A DNA stretch of 64,000 bases from NCEH01 sp043195125 (GCF_043195125.1 NZ_JBAFWR010000011.1); one strand, 5' to 3'. Shown: positions 15,201 to 22,447, counted from the first letter of the stretch. Program-made: numbers and translations. The notes: generated by a model from the letters alone, not told the origin.

Positions 15201-15658
15201 GCGCAGAGATCATAGACGTCCGCTGCCTCCCTTATATGCCTCTTCAGATTGAGCGCTTGCGCAAGTCGAAGGCGTGGCTGCGATGCAAGCGAAGGCCAGA
15301 ACTCGCATTTTACCTCATGAATCTTTGGAATGGCGGCGGGAAGCGCGGAATCTATACGCACTGCGTCAACACCAACCGGCAGGGTGAGCACCCGACCGAA
15401 AAGCCGTTGGCGCTGATGATGGAAATAGTTGGCGACTTTACGCGCCCCGGCGAAACCATTTGCGACCCGTTCATGGGCTCCGGCACCACCGGCGTTGCCT
15501 GCGCCAAGATGGGCCGTTCGTTTATCGGAATCGAGCAAAACGAGCGGTGGTTTGATCTGTCGTGCGAGCGCATCCGCAAGGCGTACGCGCAGCCTGACAT
15601 GTTTGTAGAACGCCCAACGCCTGCAAAGCAGTTGTCAATGCTTGGGGGTATCAAGTGA
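15197..15658 (+). CDS. DUF1376-like/methyltransferase fusion, catalytic motif missing
   Basis: 153 residues. Residues 1-44 (LPYMPLQIERLRKSKAW..PELAFYLMNLW) resemble the start of a DUF1376-like phage replication protein; residues 45-153 are the C-terminal half of a beta-class DNA methyltransferase (HPTEKP 66-70, CDPFMGSGTTG 89-99, FIGIEQNERWF). The half that carries the catalytic DPPY/SPPF motif is absent. The frame is intact and coupled to the gene upstream, so it is transcribed and probably translated, but it cannot methylate alone. It looks like a deletion between two phage genes. Confidence 0.75.
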   Translation: MSAEIIDVRCLPYMPLQIERLRKSKAWLRCKRRPELAFYLMNLWNGGGKRGIYTHCVNTNRQGEHPTEKPLALMMEIVGDFTRPGETICDPFMGSGTTGVACAKMGRSFIGIEQNERWFDLSCERIRKAYAQPDMFVERPTPAKQLSMLGGIK

Positions 15659-15683
15659 ATACCTTCAATAGGGAGACCGCCGC

Positions 15684-15779
15684 ATGACCATGCACATCCT
15701 CTCAGGGAGCGAGGTCACGACCGGACACACCACAACTCTGACCATCCATAATGCAGAGCAAGTCCGGGAGGCCGCATGA
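15684..15779 (+). CDS. 31-residue phage peptide
   Basis: A 31-codon frame with GGGAG 7-8 bases before the ATG and a stop that overlaps the Dcm start by ATGA. The product is Thr-rich (SEVTTGHTTTLTIHNAEQV). Spacing and coupling favour a real gene; function unknown. Confidence 0.5.
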   Translation: MTMHILSGSEVTTGHTTTLTIHNAEQVREAA

Positions 15780-16735
15780 ATGCCCGCGACTATTACAACG
15801 AATTCGACCCCTATGCCGCGCAATGGCTCCGCAACCTCATCGCGGAAGGGCTTATACCTCCTGGATACGTCGATGAGCGCTCAATTGTCGATGTTCGGCC
15901 TGATGACCTGCGAGGGTTCCGCAGATGCCATTTCTTCGCCGGCCTTGGTGGGTGGCCCTTTGCCCTCGCAGTTTCCGGATGGCCTGAAGATTGGAGGGTG
16001 TGGACCGGCTCTTGCCCCTGCCAGCCATTCAGCATCAGTGGCAAACGAAAAGGATTCGCCGACGAACGACACCTCTGGCCAGTATTCAGAGGCCTTATCG
16101 AGGTCGGACGCCCTCCAGTTCTGTTTGGAGAGCAGGTTGCGCGAGCGCCTGAGTGGCTCAACCTCGTGCGAGGTGATCTGGTCGAAATGGGATACGCCGT
16201 GGGGGCAATCCCGATGGAGGCCGCGAGCGCGGACGCGGACCATTTCAGGGATCGGTATTGGTTTGTGGCCGACCGTGACGCAGGACAGCGTGAGCATGCG
16301 GACCAACCGATATGCCCAGGGCGGGATGCCATTGGCTACGATGGTCATGGCGACGTGGCGCACGTGCCAAGCAAGCGAAGGAGAGAAGGGCAACAAGACC
16401 CGAGCGACAGTGCCGGGCCGCCATCAAACATGGCTGACCGAACAAGTGGTGGAAATTGCTCTTTGGTCGACCGTCCGGGCTTCGGATGGGGAGAAGGGTG
16501 GACCGAACATGAGTTTTGGAGCCGGGGGTTCTCCACTGCCGTCGCAAGTATCGACGGTTGCCAATACCTCGAATGCCCCGATGGAAAATGGCGCCGGCTC
16601 CCTCCACCCGGAGTTCGCTGGCTGGGAGCTCGGATACCCGCCCGAGTGGATAAACTGCGCGCCATCGGAAACGCGATCGACCATCGTCCGGCTGCGCAGT
16701 TCATCGGCGCATATCTCGACGCAAGAGGCCGCTGA
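15776..16735 (+). CDS. C5-cytosine DNA methyltransferase
   Basis: 319 residues. Motif I is FFAGLGGW (53-60), the catalytic Pro-Cys is in GSCPCQPFS (Cys82), motif VI appears as FGEQV (normally ENV) and motif X is KLRAIGNAI near the end. The variable target-recognition region lies around 190-260. Motif VI with EQV is common in phage members. It would methylate cytosines in phage DNA. The gene fully overlaps another open frame (15873-16739). Confidence 0.9.
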   Translation: MNARDYYNEFDPYAAQWLRNLIAEGLIPPGYVDERSIVDVRPDDLRGFRRCHFFAGLGGWPFALAVSGWPEDWRVWTGSCPCQPFSISGKRKGFADERHLWPVFRGLIEVGRPPVLFGEQVARAPEWLNLVRGDLVEMGYAVGAIPMEAASADADHFRDRYWFVADRDAGQREHADQPICPGRDAIGYDGHGDVAHVPSKRRREGQQDPSDSAGPPSNMADRTSGGNCSLVDRPGFGWGEGWTEHEFWSRGFSTAVASIDGCQYLECPDGKWRRLPPPGVRWLGARIPARVDKLRAIGNAIDHRPAAQFIGAYLDARGR

Positions 16736-16739
16736 ATGA
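15873..16739 (+). CDS. Overlapping-frame ORF inside the Dcm gene
   Basis: 288 codons in the +1 frame relative to the methyltransferase, closing 4 bases after it. The product starts with a SMFG segment, is Ser/Thr/Pro-rich, and contains SGQYSEALSRSDALQ, LESRLRERL and a late ELGYPPEWINC element. I recognise this as the same style of product that is annotated over phage Dcm genes in many genomes, always in this relative frame. Whether it is translated or a by-product of codon use is unresolved. Confidence 0.4.
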   Translation: MSAQLSMFGLMTCEGSADAISSPALVGGPLPSQFPDGLKIGGCGPALAPASHSASVANEKDSPTNDTSGQYSEALSRSDALQFCLESRLRERLSGSTSCEVIWSKWDTPWGQSRWRPRARTRTISGIGIGLWPTVTQDSVSMRTNRYAQGGMPLATMVMATWRTCQASEGEKGNKTRATVPGRHQTWLTEQVVEIALWSTVRASDGEKGGPNMSFGAGGSPLPSQVSTVANTSNAPMENGAGSLHPEFAGWELGYPPEWINCAPSETRSTIVRLRSSSAHISTQEAAE

Positions 16740-16751
16740 ATAACGCGCGGC

Positions 16752-16937
16752 TCAACGTTCCTTTGGGTTCCGCTCAAGAACTCCCAAAGCCCATTCCATC
16801 CATGCCGGGATATCACGATCACCAGCCTTCCACCGCCGGACAGTGCGAGGGTCTACGCAAACCCTTTTTGCGAGAGGTGTTTGCCAATCCGCCCCATAAA
16901 TCGCGGACGCGCGGCGCTCAAGCTCTGCCTGTTTCAC
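16752..16937 (-). CDS. Small HTH protein of leftward two-gene unit
   Basis: 61 residues from a GTG start that overlaps the upstream stop (GTGA). The middle shows a helix-turn-helix (TPLAKRVCVDPRTVRRWKAGDRDIP), similar to small phage regulators. It points against the surrounding early operon and converges on the Dcm gene. With its partner it may form a regulatory or toxin-antitoxin-like unit. Confidence 0.6.
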   Translation of the reverse strand: MKQAELERRASAIYGADWQTPLAKRVCVDPRTVRRWKAGDRDIPAWMEWALGVLERNPKER

Positions 16938-17158
16938 AAGGCCTCCACCACGACGGAGATAACGCGAACCGTTGCGCCAGTCTCCCGGCTGATCAGGTCG
17001 CGCCCAATCTTGCGCCGCTCTCCGATAGCGAAGCTTTCGGCCGAACCGATGCTTCGCGTCTGGAAGGTCTTGATCTGCCCATCTGCATAGGTCGTGACCA
17101 CAGCGTGGGTCTTCGGCATTGCAAGAGCGGCGGAAATGAGTGGGTTGGTGGAAGGCAT
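16934..17158 (-). CDS. Hypothetical protein of leftward two-gene unit
   Basis: 74 residues, beta-rich (HAVVTTYADGQIKTF), ending in Val-rich strand. The ATG has GGAG 8 bases upstream and a near-consensus sigma70 promoter just before it. No family recognised. Coupled to the HTH gene by GTGA. Confidence 0.6.
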   Translation of the reverse strand: MPSTNPLISAALAMPKTHAVVTTYADGQIKTFQTRSIGSAESFAIGERRKIGRDLISRETGATVRVISVVVEAL

Positions 17159-17185
17159 GAGACCGGCTCCTCTGTCTATCCACAC

Positions 17186-17214
17186 AAGATAGGACCATTG
17201 GCCCTAAATGTCAA
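17186..17214 (-). promoter_or_regulatory. Strong sigma70 promoter for leftward unit
   Basis: On the minus strand TTGACA (17214-17209), a 17-base spacer and TATCTT (17191-17186). It faces away from the replication gene at 17236 and is the best promoter by consensus in the early region. Confidence 0.75.
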
Positions 17215-17235
17215 CGTGTTCGTGGGGGGCTGTTA

Positions 17236-18255
17236 ATGGCGCGCATCCGGACCATCAAGCCTGAACTTTTCAAGCACGAGAGCCTGTTCGACCTTGAGGC
17301 GAGAACGGGATTGCCGGTGCGCCTGGCGTTCATGGGGCTCTTCACCTGCTGCGATCGGGAGGGGCGGTTCAAGTGGCGGCCGCGCGCACTCAAGGTCGAT
17401 GTTATGCCATACGACGACGTAGATTTCTCTGCTGTTCTCGACGCCATGGAGGCAGGCGGGTTCGTCACCAGATACGAGGTCGATGGGGAATCTTTCGGCT
17501 ACATCCCGTCCTTCAGCCGGCATCAGAACGTCAATCTACGCGAGGCGGCCTCGACAATTCCAGCCCCGGAATCTGCAACGCATATGCAAAGCAGTGCAAT
17601 GCACGTGCACGCATATGCGCCGCATGACGATGCATATGCAGAGCAGGTGCACGCATATGGGGAAGGGAAGGGAAGGGAAAAGGAAGAGGAAGGGAAAGGA
17701 AATGAAGAGCTGGGCTTTCCCGCACACGTGCAGGTGCACGAGGCTGGGTTTCCGAGAGACCGATCGTCGCTTGACGCGCTTGAGGATGCATTGAGGCAGG
17801 CTGGAGCGGACGAGCTTGATCCCACATCGCCGGCCCTTTGTCAGCTTTCCCCGATCCTGAACTGCCTGGATGGCGGGTGCGATCTGGAATTAGACATCAT
17901 CCCGACCATTCGGGAGGTGGTGGCTCGAAGGAAGCGCAAGCCGGACAAGATGAACCGGAAGATCGGGTCTTGGGAGTTTTTCCGAGCCCGGATTTTCGAA
18001 GCCCGTGATCGCCGCCTCGCTCCCGAACCGCCAGAGCAACCCGATGAACGCCATCGTCACCACCGACCGCAGGGCCGCCCTTCTGGCGCCGCTCGAAATG
18101 TCGCCGCCTTGGCTGAGGCAGTCGCTCGACGCACTGACCCAGGATTTTCGGCCGCGGATCCCGGCGGCACGGGCGCTGACGGAGGATCAACGGCGGGTCG
18201 TGGAGGCGACATCATCCCGTTTGGCCTCACATCTGGCACCGGCGTCGCCCGCTGA
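17236..18255 (+). CDS. Phage replication initiator, winged-helix type
   Basis: 339 residues. The N-terminal domain (about 1-110: RIRTIKPELFKHESLFDLE, LAFMGLFTCCDREGRF) matches phage replisome-organiser proteins with a winged helix. A low-complexity Lys/Glu/Gly linker (about 140-160) leads to a DnaT/DnaD-like helical part (180-270). The linker DNA is purine-rich (17660-17705). GGGGGG lies 6-7 bases before the ATG. It likely binds the origin and loads host replication proteins. Confidence 0.75.
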   Translation: MARIRTIKPELFKHESLFDLEARTGLPVRLAFMGLFTCCDREGRFKWRPRALKVDVMPYDDVDFSAVLDAMEAGGFVTRYEVDGESFGYIPSFSRHQNVNLREAASTIPAPESATHMQSSAMHVHAYAPHDDAYAEQVHAYGEGKGREKEEEGKGNEELGFPAHVQVHEAGFPRDRSSLDALEDALRQAGADELDPTSPALCQLSPILNCLDGGCDLELDIIPTIREVVARRKRKPDKMNRKIGSWEFFRARIFEARDRRLAPEPPEQPDERHRHHRPQGRPSGAARNVAALAEAVARRTDPGFSAADPGGTGADGGSTAGRGGDIIPFGLTSGTGVAR

Positions 18256-18670
18256 TATCGGCAAATGGTGCTCGGTGCTGCAAGCCAGCCTCCACACCCG
18301 AGAGCTTGAGCCCGCCCTGGCGGCGGCAAATGCCGAGGGGTTTCTGATCGCACTCGAAGACGCGCCCGCGTTTGCGCTCCAGGAGGCCGTGCGGCGGATC
18401 CTGAAGGCGAAGTCCGAATGCAGCAAGACCTTCGTTCCGCCCGCGCCGGAGCTGCGTGCCCTGGTGGACGAAATCTCACTTCCAGCCCGATGGCATGCCG
18501 TCCAACTGCGCAGGCTCTTGGATGCCGAGGTGGAGCGCGAGCCCGAGCGACCAAGCGTGGATCGGGCAGCGCAGATTGCAGCCGCGGCCATCGCGGCGCT
18601 TCCCGCAGTAACGCGACGGCGCCCTGGCAATCCTGCCGGCGTCAATCATGCAGATAAGGGCGGGTGGTGA
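18044..18670 (+). CDS. Hypothetical phage replication-region protein
   Basis: 208 residues, helical and Ala-rich. The first 212 bases overlap the 3' end of the replication initiator gene in another frame. The ATG at 18044 is preferred; one at 18005 is possible. In related prophages a protein of this type commonly stands between the initiator and SSB, but its function is not known to me. Confidence 0.6.
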   Translation: MNAIVTTDRRAALLAPLEMSPPWLRQSLDALTQDFRPRIPAARALTEDQRRVVEATSSRLASHLAPASPADIGKWCSVLQASLHTRELEPALAAANAEGFLIALEDAPAFALQEAVRRILKAKSECSKTFVPPAPELRALVDEISLPARWHAVQLRRLLDAEVEREPERPSVDRAAQIAAAAIAALPAVTRRRPGNPAGVNHADKGGW

Positions 18671-18671
18671 A

Positions 18672-19136
18672 ATGGCTGGGTCTGTGAACAAAGTCATTAT
18701 TATCGGTCATTTGGGCCGAGATCCCGACATCCGAAGCTTTCAATCAGGGGGGCGCGTTGCTAATATCAGTGTTGCAACCAGCGAGTCTTGGCGGGATAAG
18801 CAGAGCGGCGAACGGAAAGAGCGCACCGAGTGGCATCGGGTGTCGGTGCTGAACGAAAACCTTGTCGGTATCTGCGAGCGGTTTTTGAAGAAGGGCACGA
18901 CGGTCTACATCGAAGGCCAGATCGAAACCCGCAAGTACGAGAAGGATGGGCGCGAGCAATACACCACGGAAGTCGTCCTGAGGCCGTACAGGGGCGAACT
19001 GACCATTTTAAGCGGGACAAGTGGCGCCGATCGTGAAGCGGCCGCTGACGAGGCTCCTAGCCGATCTGAGCGCGCCCCGGTTTCTGCGGGTTCGAGGCCG
19101 AACCGAGACGATATGGACGACGAAATTCCATTCTAA
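18672..19136 (+). CDS. ssb: Single-stranded DNA-binding protein
   Basis: 154 residues with an OB fold (about 1-110: GSVNKVIIIGHLGRDPDIR, ANISVATSESW, TEWHRVSVLNENL, YIEGQIETRKYEKDG) and the acidic tail DDEIPF that recruits replication partners. A typical bacterial-type SSB carried by the phage, coating single strands in replication and recombination. Confidence 0.95.
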   Translation: MAGSVNKVIIIGHLGRDPDIRSFQSGGRVANISVATSESWRDKQSGERKERTEWHRVSVLNENLVGICERFLKKGTTVYIEGQIETRKYEKDGREQYTTEVVLRPYRGELTILSGTSGADREAAADEAPSRSERAPVSAGSRPNRDDMDDEIPF

Positions 19137-19145
19137 GGGGTAGCC

Positions 19146-19376
19146 ATGGACTACGAAGCATATGCGGAAAAGCTGGACTATCTCGCTTCAAGGGCGGCGG
19201 CTCTAGGGGATGGTGAGGTTTCGCCGCCGGCATTGAATTTTGCGGAGTGCTGTAAAGTAGCGTCAGCGCTGCGGTATTATGTGGCTGCCGTACGGGCACA
19301 ATTTTTGTCGGAATTGGCCAAATCGGATGGCGAAATTCTCGACATCCCCGACCTGCCCAAACATCGCGAGCCGTGA
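19146..19376 (+). CDS. Small hypothetical phage protein
   Basis: 76 residues, helical, 9 bases after ssb. GGGG precedes the ATG at good distance. No family recognised. Confidence 0.6.
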   Translation: MDYEAYAEKLDYLASRAAALGDGEVSPPALNFAECCKVASALRYYVAAVRAQFLSELAKSDGEILDIPDLPKHREP

Positions 19377-19612
19377 GCCTCATGCTCTTCCGAGGCACCA
19401 AATCCGAGCGTGACGCGCTGCTGGCCGCTCTTGGCAACAGAGAGCACATACTCATGCGCAGAGTGGAGCGGATGACCGTCGAAGGAAAAGACGAGTCTGC
19501 CCAGCGCCAGGCGGAAGAGCTTGCCCTGGTGCAGAAGATGCGTGCGGCGCTCAAAGGAGGGTTGACGCAAGACAATCCGGAGCCAAGCAACCACACCCGT
19601 GCGAGGGCTTGA
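19373..19612 (+). CDS. Small coiled-coil phage protein
   Basis: 79 residues from a GTG overlapping the previous stop (GTGA); an ATG three codons later is possible. Charged helix (about 20-65). No family recognised. Confidence 0.55.
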   Translation: MSLMLFRGTKSERDALLAALGNREHILMRRVERMTVEGKDESAQRQAEELALVQKMRAALKGGLTQDNPEPSNHTRARA

Positions 19613-19613
19613 A

Positions 19614-19961
19614 ATGACTGAAACAGTACGCTCTTTTCACGTTCGCATCCTCGGCACTATCACGAGTGGCACATTGTTGTGGCCAATTTTCGCTGATGTT
19701 CACGATGCAATCGAACATATCGCCGGGCACCCGGTGCGGATGCACGAGATTCCGAACGCTATCCGGGATATCTGCGCCCCGGCAGTGTTGGCCGCATACC
19801 CCGAAATGCCAACCGACACGCCGGCTGATTGCGAAAAGTGTGCGGCCGATCTTGTGGCCCGATACGGCCCCGCCCTGGAGATTGCGGCTGGCAAAGCTGA
19901 ACACGCCGCCGACCCTACCAGTTATTTGGAAGCGCTAATTAGGAATCTTTGGAGGAGGTGA
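19614..19961 (+). CDS. Hypothetical phage protein
   Basis: 115 residues, mixed alpha/beta with several Cys (DICAPAVL, CEKCAADLVARYG). The CEKC pair could bind a metal, but one pair is not enough to claim it. Begins 1 base after the preceding stop. Confidence 0.55.
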   Translation: MTETVRSFHVRILGTITSGTLLWPIFADVHDAIEHIAGHPVRMHEIPNAIRDICAPAVLAAYPEMPTDTPADCEKCAADLVARYGPALEIAAGKAEHAADPTSYLEALIRNLWRR

Positions 19962-19978
19962 TTAGGAGGCACCAGCCA

Positions 19979-20041
19979 ATGACGATCATTGACGGACTCA
20001 AATCAGGCGCAGTTGCGCAATCCCCGCTGAACAAGGACTGA
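19979..20041 (+). CDS. Possible 20-residue leader peptide
   Basis: A 20-codon frame preceded by a perfect AGGAGG 9 bases before its ATG, the best ribosome-binding site in the region, ending 6 bases before the next gene. It could be a translational leader for that gene or a small protein. Confidence 0.4.
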   Translation: MTIIDGLKSGAVAQSPLNKD

Positions 20042-20047
20042 CCACAC

Positions 20048-20971
20048 ATGGCCAAAGACAGGAAGCCTTCAGTCCGCATCGACATTCGCGATACGGGCAT
20101 CACCCGAGTGGACGTCAAAGCGGCCGCCGAGGGCCGGCGCAAGGCGGCGGAGCGACGTGCACGTGCACCCGCGTGTGAGGATGACCGGGTCGCCCAGACG
20201 TGGGACCGAACGGAGCGCCGCGAACGCGCAGCCGTGGAGGCCGCCGCAGAGATCGGCGCCGTGAAGGCCCGCCATGATCTGGTTTCCGGAAAGCTGGATC
20301 TGGCGGGGCGGGACTACCGGGATTCACAACGCGCCGATCAGGCCAAGAGGACGGGAAGGAAGCCCGTCGATCCGAAGGAGCAAACGGGCACGGCTGAGCG
20401 CATCGCCATGTCGGACGTGTTGGAGATCAGCTCCAATCGTACTGTGAAGGTCACACAATCGCCCATGGATGTGCTGCGGGCGCGCTCGCTGCTTTCGAAG
20501 CGGCAAAGCGAAGCTGGGCTTCGCCTCCTGAACGACTGGTTTACCGCTGGGCTGTCTCCGGTATCATCCATGGATTATGGGCGCACAGGCGGCGGGGGCG
20601 CACAGTCTGCGCCTGGATATATGCCGGTAGCTGAAATGCAGGCCGCCGCACGCCAGAGGTTCCGCGATGCGATTCAGGCAATGGGAAAGCATATGTCGGG
20701 GTTTGTGCTCGCCGTGGTCATCTCCGCCGAGGAAGTTGGGGAAAAGCTGGAAGCCATCGCCCGGCGCATGACTGGTCGCGAAAATGCAAAGCAGGCCACC
20801 GCAGCTCTGATTGAAGTGCTCAAGGTAGGCCTGAAGATGCTTGCAGATCACTATCGTCTTCCAGACGATGGAGAAAGCTCCGACCCCGATGCAGAGCCAC
20901 CAGTGAAAGTCAGGTCTGTGCGTTTCGCTAAAGCGACAGTGCTTGAAGAAAATTGGGATATCGCAAAATAA
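20048..20971 (+). CDS. DUF6456-like phage protein
   Basis: 307 residues. A basic, Arg/Ala-rich N-terminal 110 residues is followed by a domain (about 145-285) with LSKRQSEAGLRLLNDW, a FVLAVVISAEEVGEKLEAIA segment and LIEVLKVGLKMLADHYRL, which resembles DUF6456 found in alphaproteobacterial prophages. Last gene of the early rightward operon. Position suggests a late-gene regulator, without direct evidence. Confidence 0.6.
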   Translation: MAKDRKPSVRIDIRDTGITRVDVKAAAEGRRKAAERRARAPACEDDRVAQTWDRTERRERAAVEAAAEIGAVKARHDLVSGKLDLAGRDYRDSQRADQAKRTGRKPVDPKEQTGTAERIAMSDVLEISSNRTVKVTQSPMDVLRARSLLSKRQSEAGLRLLNDWFTAGLSPVSSMDYGRTGGGGAQSAPGYMPVAEMQAAARQRFRDAIQAMGKHMSGFVLAVVISAEEVGEKLEAIARRMTGRENAKQATAALIEVLKVGLKMLADHYRLPDDGESSDPDAEPPVKVRSVRFAKATVLEENWDIAK

Positions 20972-21012
20972 TCTCTTGCGTCGGGATCCCGAGATGTGGG
21001 AGAAATAATTAT

Positions 21013-21044
21013 GAGCCAGATTCGCGCCCGGAGGCGCGAGGCTC
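21013..21044 (+). terminator. Hairpin terminator ending early operon
   Basis: Outer stem GAGCC/GGCTC and inner stem TCGCGC/GCGCGA with a 6-base loop and a 4-base bulge, followed by TTTCCC. Stable stem, short U-run, 41 bases after the last early gene. Confidence 0.5.
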
Positions 21045-21099
21045 TTTCCCGAGATCTTAAATTCTGACGCCGCCGTGGGCTTGACTGCACGGACTAATC

Positions 21100-21171
21100 G
21101 CGGGGGTCTGCAAGGCGCAGTAACAGCCTTCCAAGCTGTGACGGCGGGTTCGATGCCCGCTCTCCGCTCCA
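21100..21171 (+). tRNA. Phage tRNA-Gly(UCC), shortened D arm
   Basis: 72 bases including an encoded CCA. Acceptor GCGGGGG pairs with TCTCCGC (two G-U pairs); D stem CTGC/GCAG encloses only AAGGC; anticodon stem ACAGC/GCTGT with loop CTTCCAA (anticodon TCC); T arm GCGGG-TTCGATG-CCCGC is canonical. The D loop is 5 bases and one connector base (position 9) is missing, so tRNA scoring will be low. The bases AACAGCCTTCCAAGCTG are identical to those of the chromosomal tRNA-Gly at 63.7 kb. Confidence 0.6.
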
Positions 21172-21288
21172 AATTCTCGCGGCGGCGTGGAAAGCAGACA
21201 CGCCTCCATTGGTGCCTGATCTGTCGTGGCTGAGAGCAATTGGCCGGATGAAAGCGGACTCCCAGAGTGGATGAAGCAAAGCCCGGAT

Positions 21289-21478
21289 AGCATAACGGCA
21301 TTCAGGGAAGCCGGATTAGCGCCCGGCTCGCGAGATACAGTTTCGAGAGAGGCGCGCGAGTGCGCGTTATGCTGAGAGTCACGTAGCAGAGCGACGTGGG
21401 ATCTGGGTGCAACCAGATCGATGACTAGGAATGATCTAGCTCACGTCGGGTGGGTGCGGTTGGGCGACGGCCAACGCC
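21289..21478 (+). ncRNA. Candidate structured RNA, family unknown
   Basis: No convincing gene lies in 21172-21623. Within it are a perfect 9-bp long-range stem (AGCATAACG 21289-21297 with CGTTATGCT 21365-21373) enclosing a 6-bp hairpin (AGCCGG/CCGGCT), a second long-range 7-bp stem (CGACGTG with CACGTCG, about 21392-21450) enclosing a perfect 7-bp hairpin (GATCTGG/CCAGATC), and a downstream GTTGG/CCAAC hairpin. Such density of pairing between a tRNA and an HNH gene suggests a folded RNA or a packaging/cos-type site. Confidence 0.4.
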
Positions 21479-21623
21479 CCTGATTGGTCCGAGTGCTCCC
21501 GATCCATGGTCAAGGCCCATTGGGGAGGTTCACGGCCAAATCGGGGAATAAGCGGACTGCGCACCTACAAATATCGCTCTAGCGCGTACTCGCTCGCCTC
21601 TTCCGAAAGCAACACCGCAGTCG

Positions 21624-21881
21624 ATGGAATGCGTATTGGCGAACAAGTTCACCAAGATCGCCCGATATGCCGCCGCGCTCGGAACGTGTTGTCCGTATTG
21701 CAAACGACAAATGGCGCCCTGCGCCGGCATTACGCCGACCTTGGATCATGTGCACCCCCGATCAAAGGGCGGGCAGCGCACCATATGGGCGTGCGACGAC
21801 TGCAACCGTATAAAGCGCGAGATGACGGAGGCCGAATGGTCGGATTTCCGCGCGCTCAATCCTAGCTGGTGGCAAATTTAA
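21624..21881 (+). CDS. HNH endonuclease
   Basis: 85 residues. A zinc-binding HNH fold: CPYC (23-26), catalytic DHVHPRSKGG (41-50) and CDDCNRIK (57-64). Small HNH nucleases next to terminase genes are needed for DNA packaging in several cos phages; alternatively it is a homing nuclease tied to the folded stretch upstream. No clear ribosome-binding site precedes the ATG, and the frame has no earlier start. Confidence 0.75.
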   Translation: MECVLANKFTKIARYAAALGTCCPYCKRQMAPCAGITPTLDHVHPRSKGGQRTIWACDDCNRIKREMTEAEWSDFRALNPSWWQI

Positions 21882-22007
21882 TGCGCCAGCATACCCAATT
21901 ATCAGAATTCGGAAGCGTCTCGGAACGTCTCCTCTAGCCCCTTTGGGCGCACGTCTACCCGACGCTCTTGGAGCCGAGCCTTCCGAACCCCACAAGAGGC
22001 GCGCATC

Positions 22008-22430
22008 ATGACCGCATGGGGCAAGCGCATCGGCTTTACCGGCACCCGCGAAGGCATGACCAAGGTGCAGGCCGATAAGGTCGCGCTTCACATTGCCCAG
22101 GCAGTGGAATGGCATCATGGCCAATGCGTCGGAGCCGATGCCCAAACGCACGCGATAGCTCGGGATCTGATGGTGCCCATCGTGCTGCACCCGCCGGACA
22201 ATGCGGCGCTTCTGGCTGACTGCCCCGGCGCCTACGCCACAAGAGACCCGCGCCCCTATCTGGACCGCAACCGGGACATTGTGGACGAGACGGATGGACT
22301 GGTGGCCGCGCCTCACGGCCCCGAGGTCATCAAGTCCGGCACATGGGCCACGATCCGCTATGCCAGGGGCAGGGGCCGCAAGGTAACGACGATCTGGCCT
22401 GATGGGTCTGTGACGATCGAGGGGCTGTGA
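22008..22430 (+). CDS. SLOG-superfamily Rossmann-fold protein
   Basis: 140 residues with IGFTGTREGMT at the N-terminus, a HHGQCVGAD segment, HPPDN and RNRDIVDETDGLVAAPHGP, the typical order of phage SLOG/DprA-like nucleotide-binding proteins. These bind nucleotide-derived ligands or NAD-like molecules; substrate unknown. AAGAGG lies 8 bases before the ATG. Confidence 0.7.
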   Translation: MTAWGKRIGFTGTREGMTKVQADKVALHIAQAVEWHHGQCVGADAQTHAIARDLMVPIVLHPPDNAALLADCPGAYATRDPRPYLDRNRDIVDETDGLVAAPHGPEVIKSGTWATIRYARGRGRKVTTIWPDGSVTIEGL

Positions 22431-22447
22431 GCGCGAGGGACTGCAAC

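Noticed and set aside
21172..21500. Standard group I intron in or after the tRNA
   Set aside because: A few stems fit the P3-P7-P8 order, but the P4-P6 core is not visible and the tRNA upstream is already complete, so I do not annotate an intron.
21506..21865. 119-codon frame overlapping the HNH gene
   Set aside because: It runs through the HNH motif in another frame and shows no protein-like pattern.
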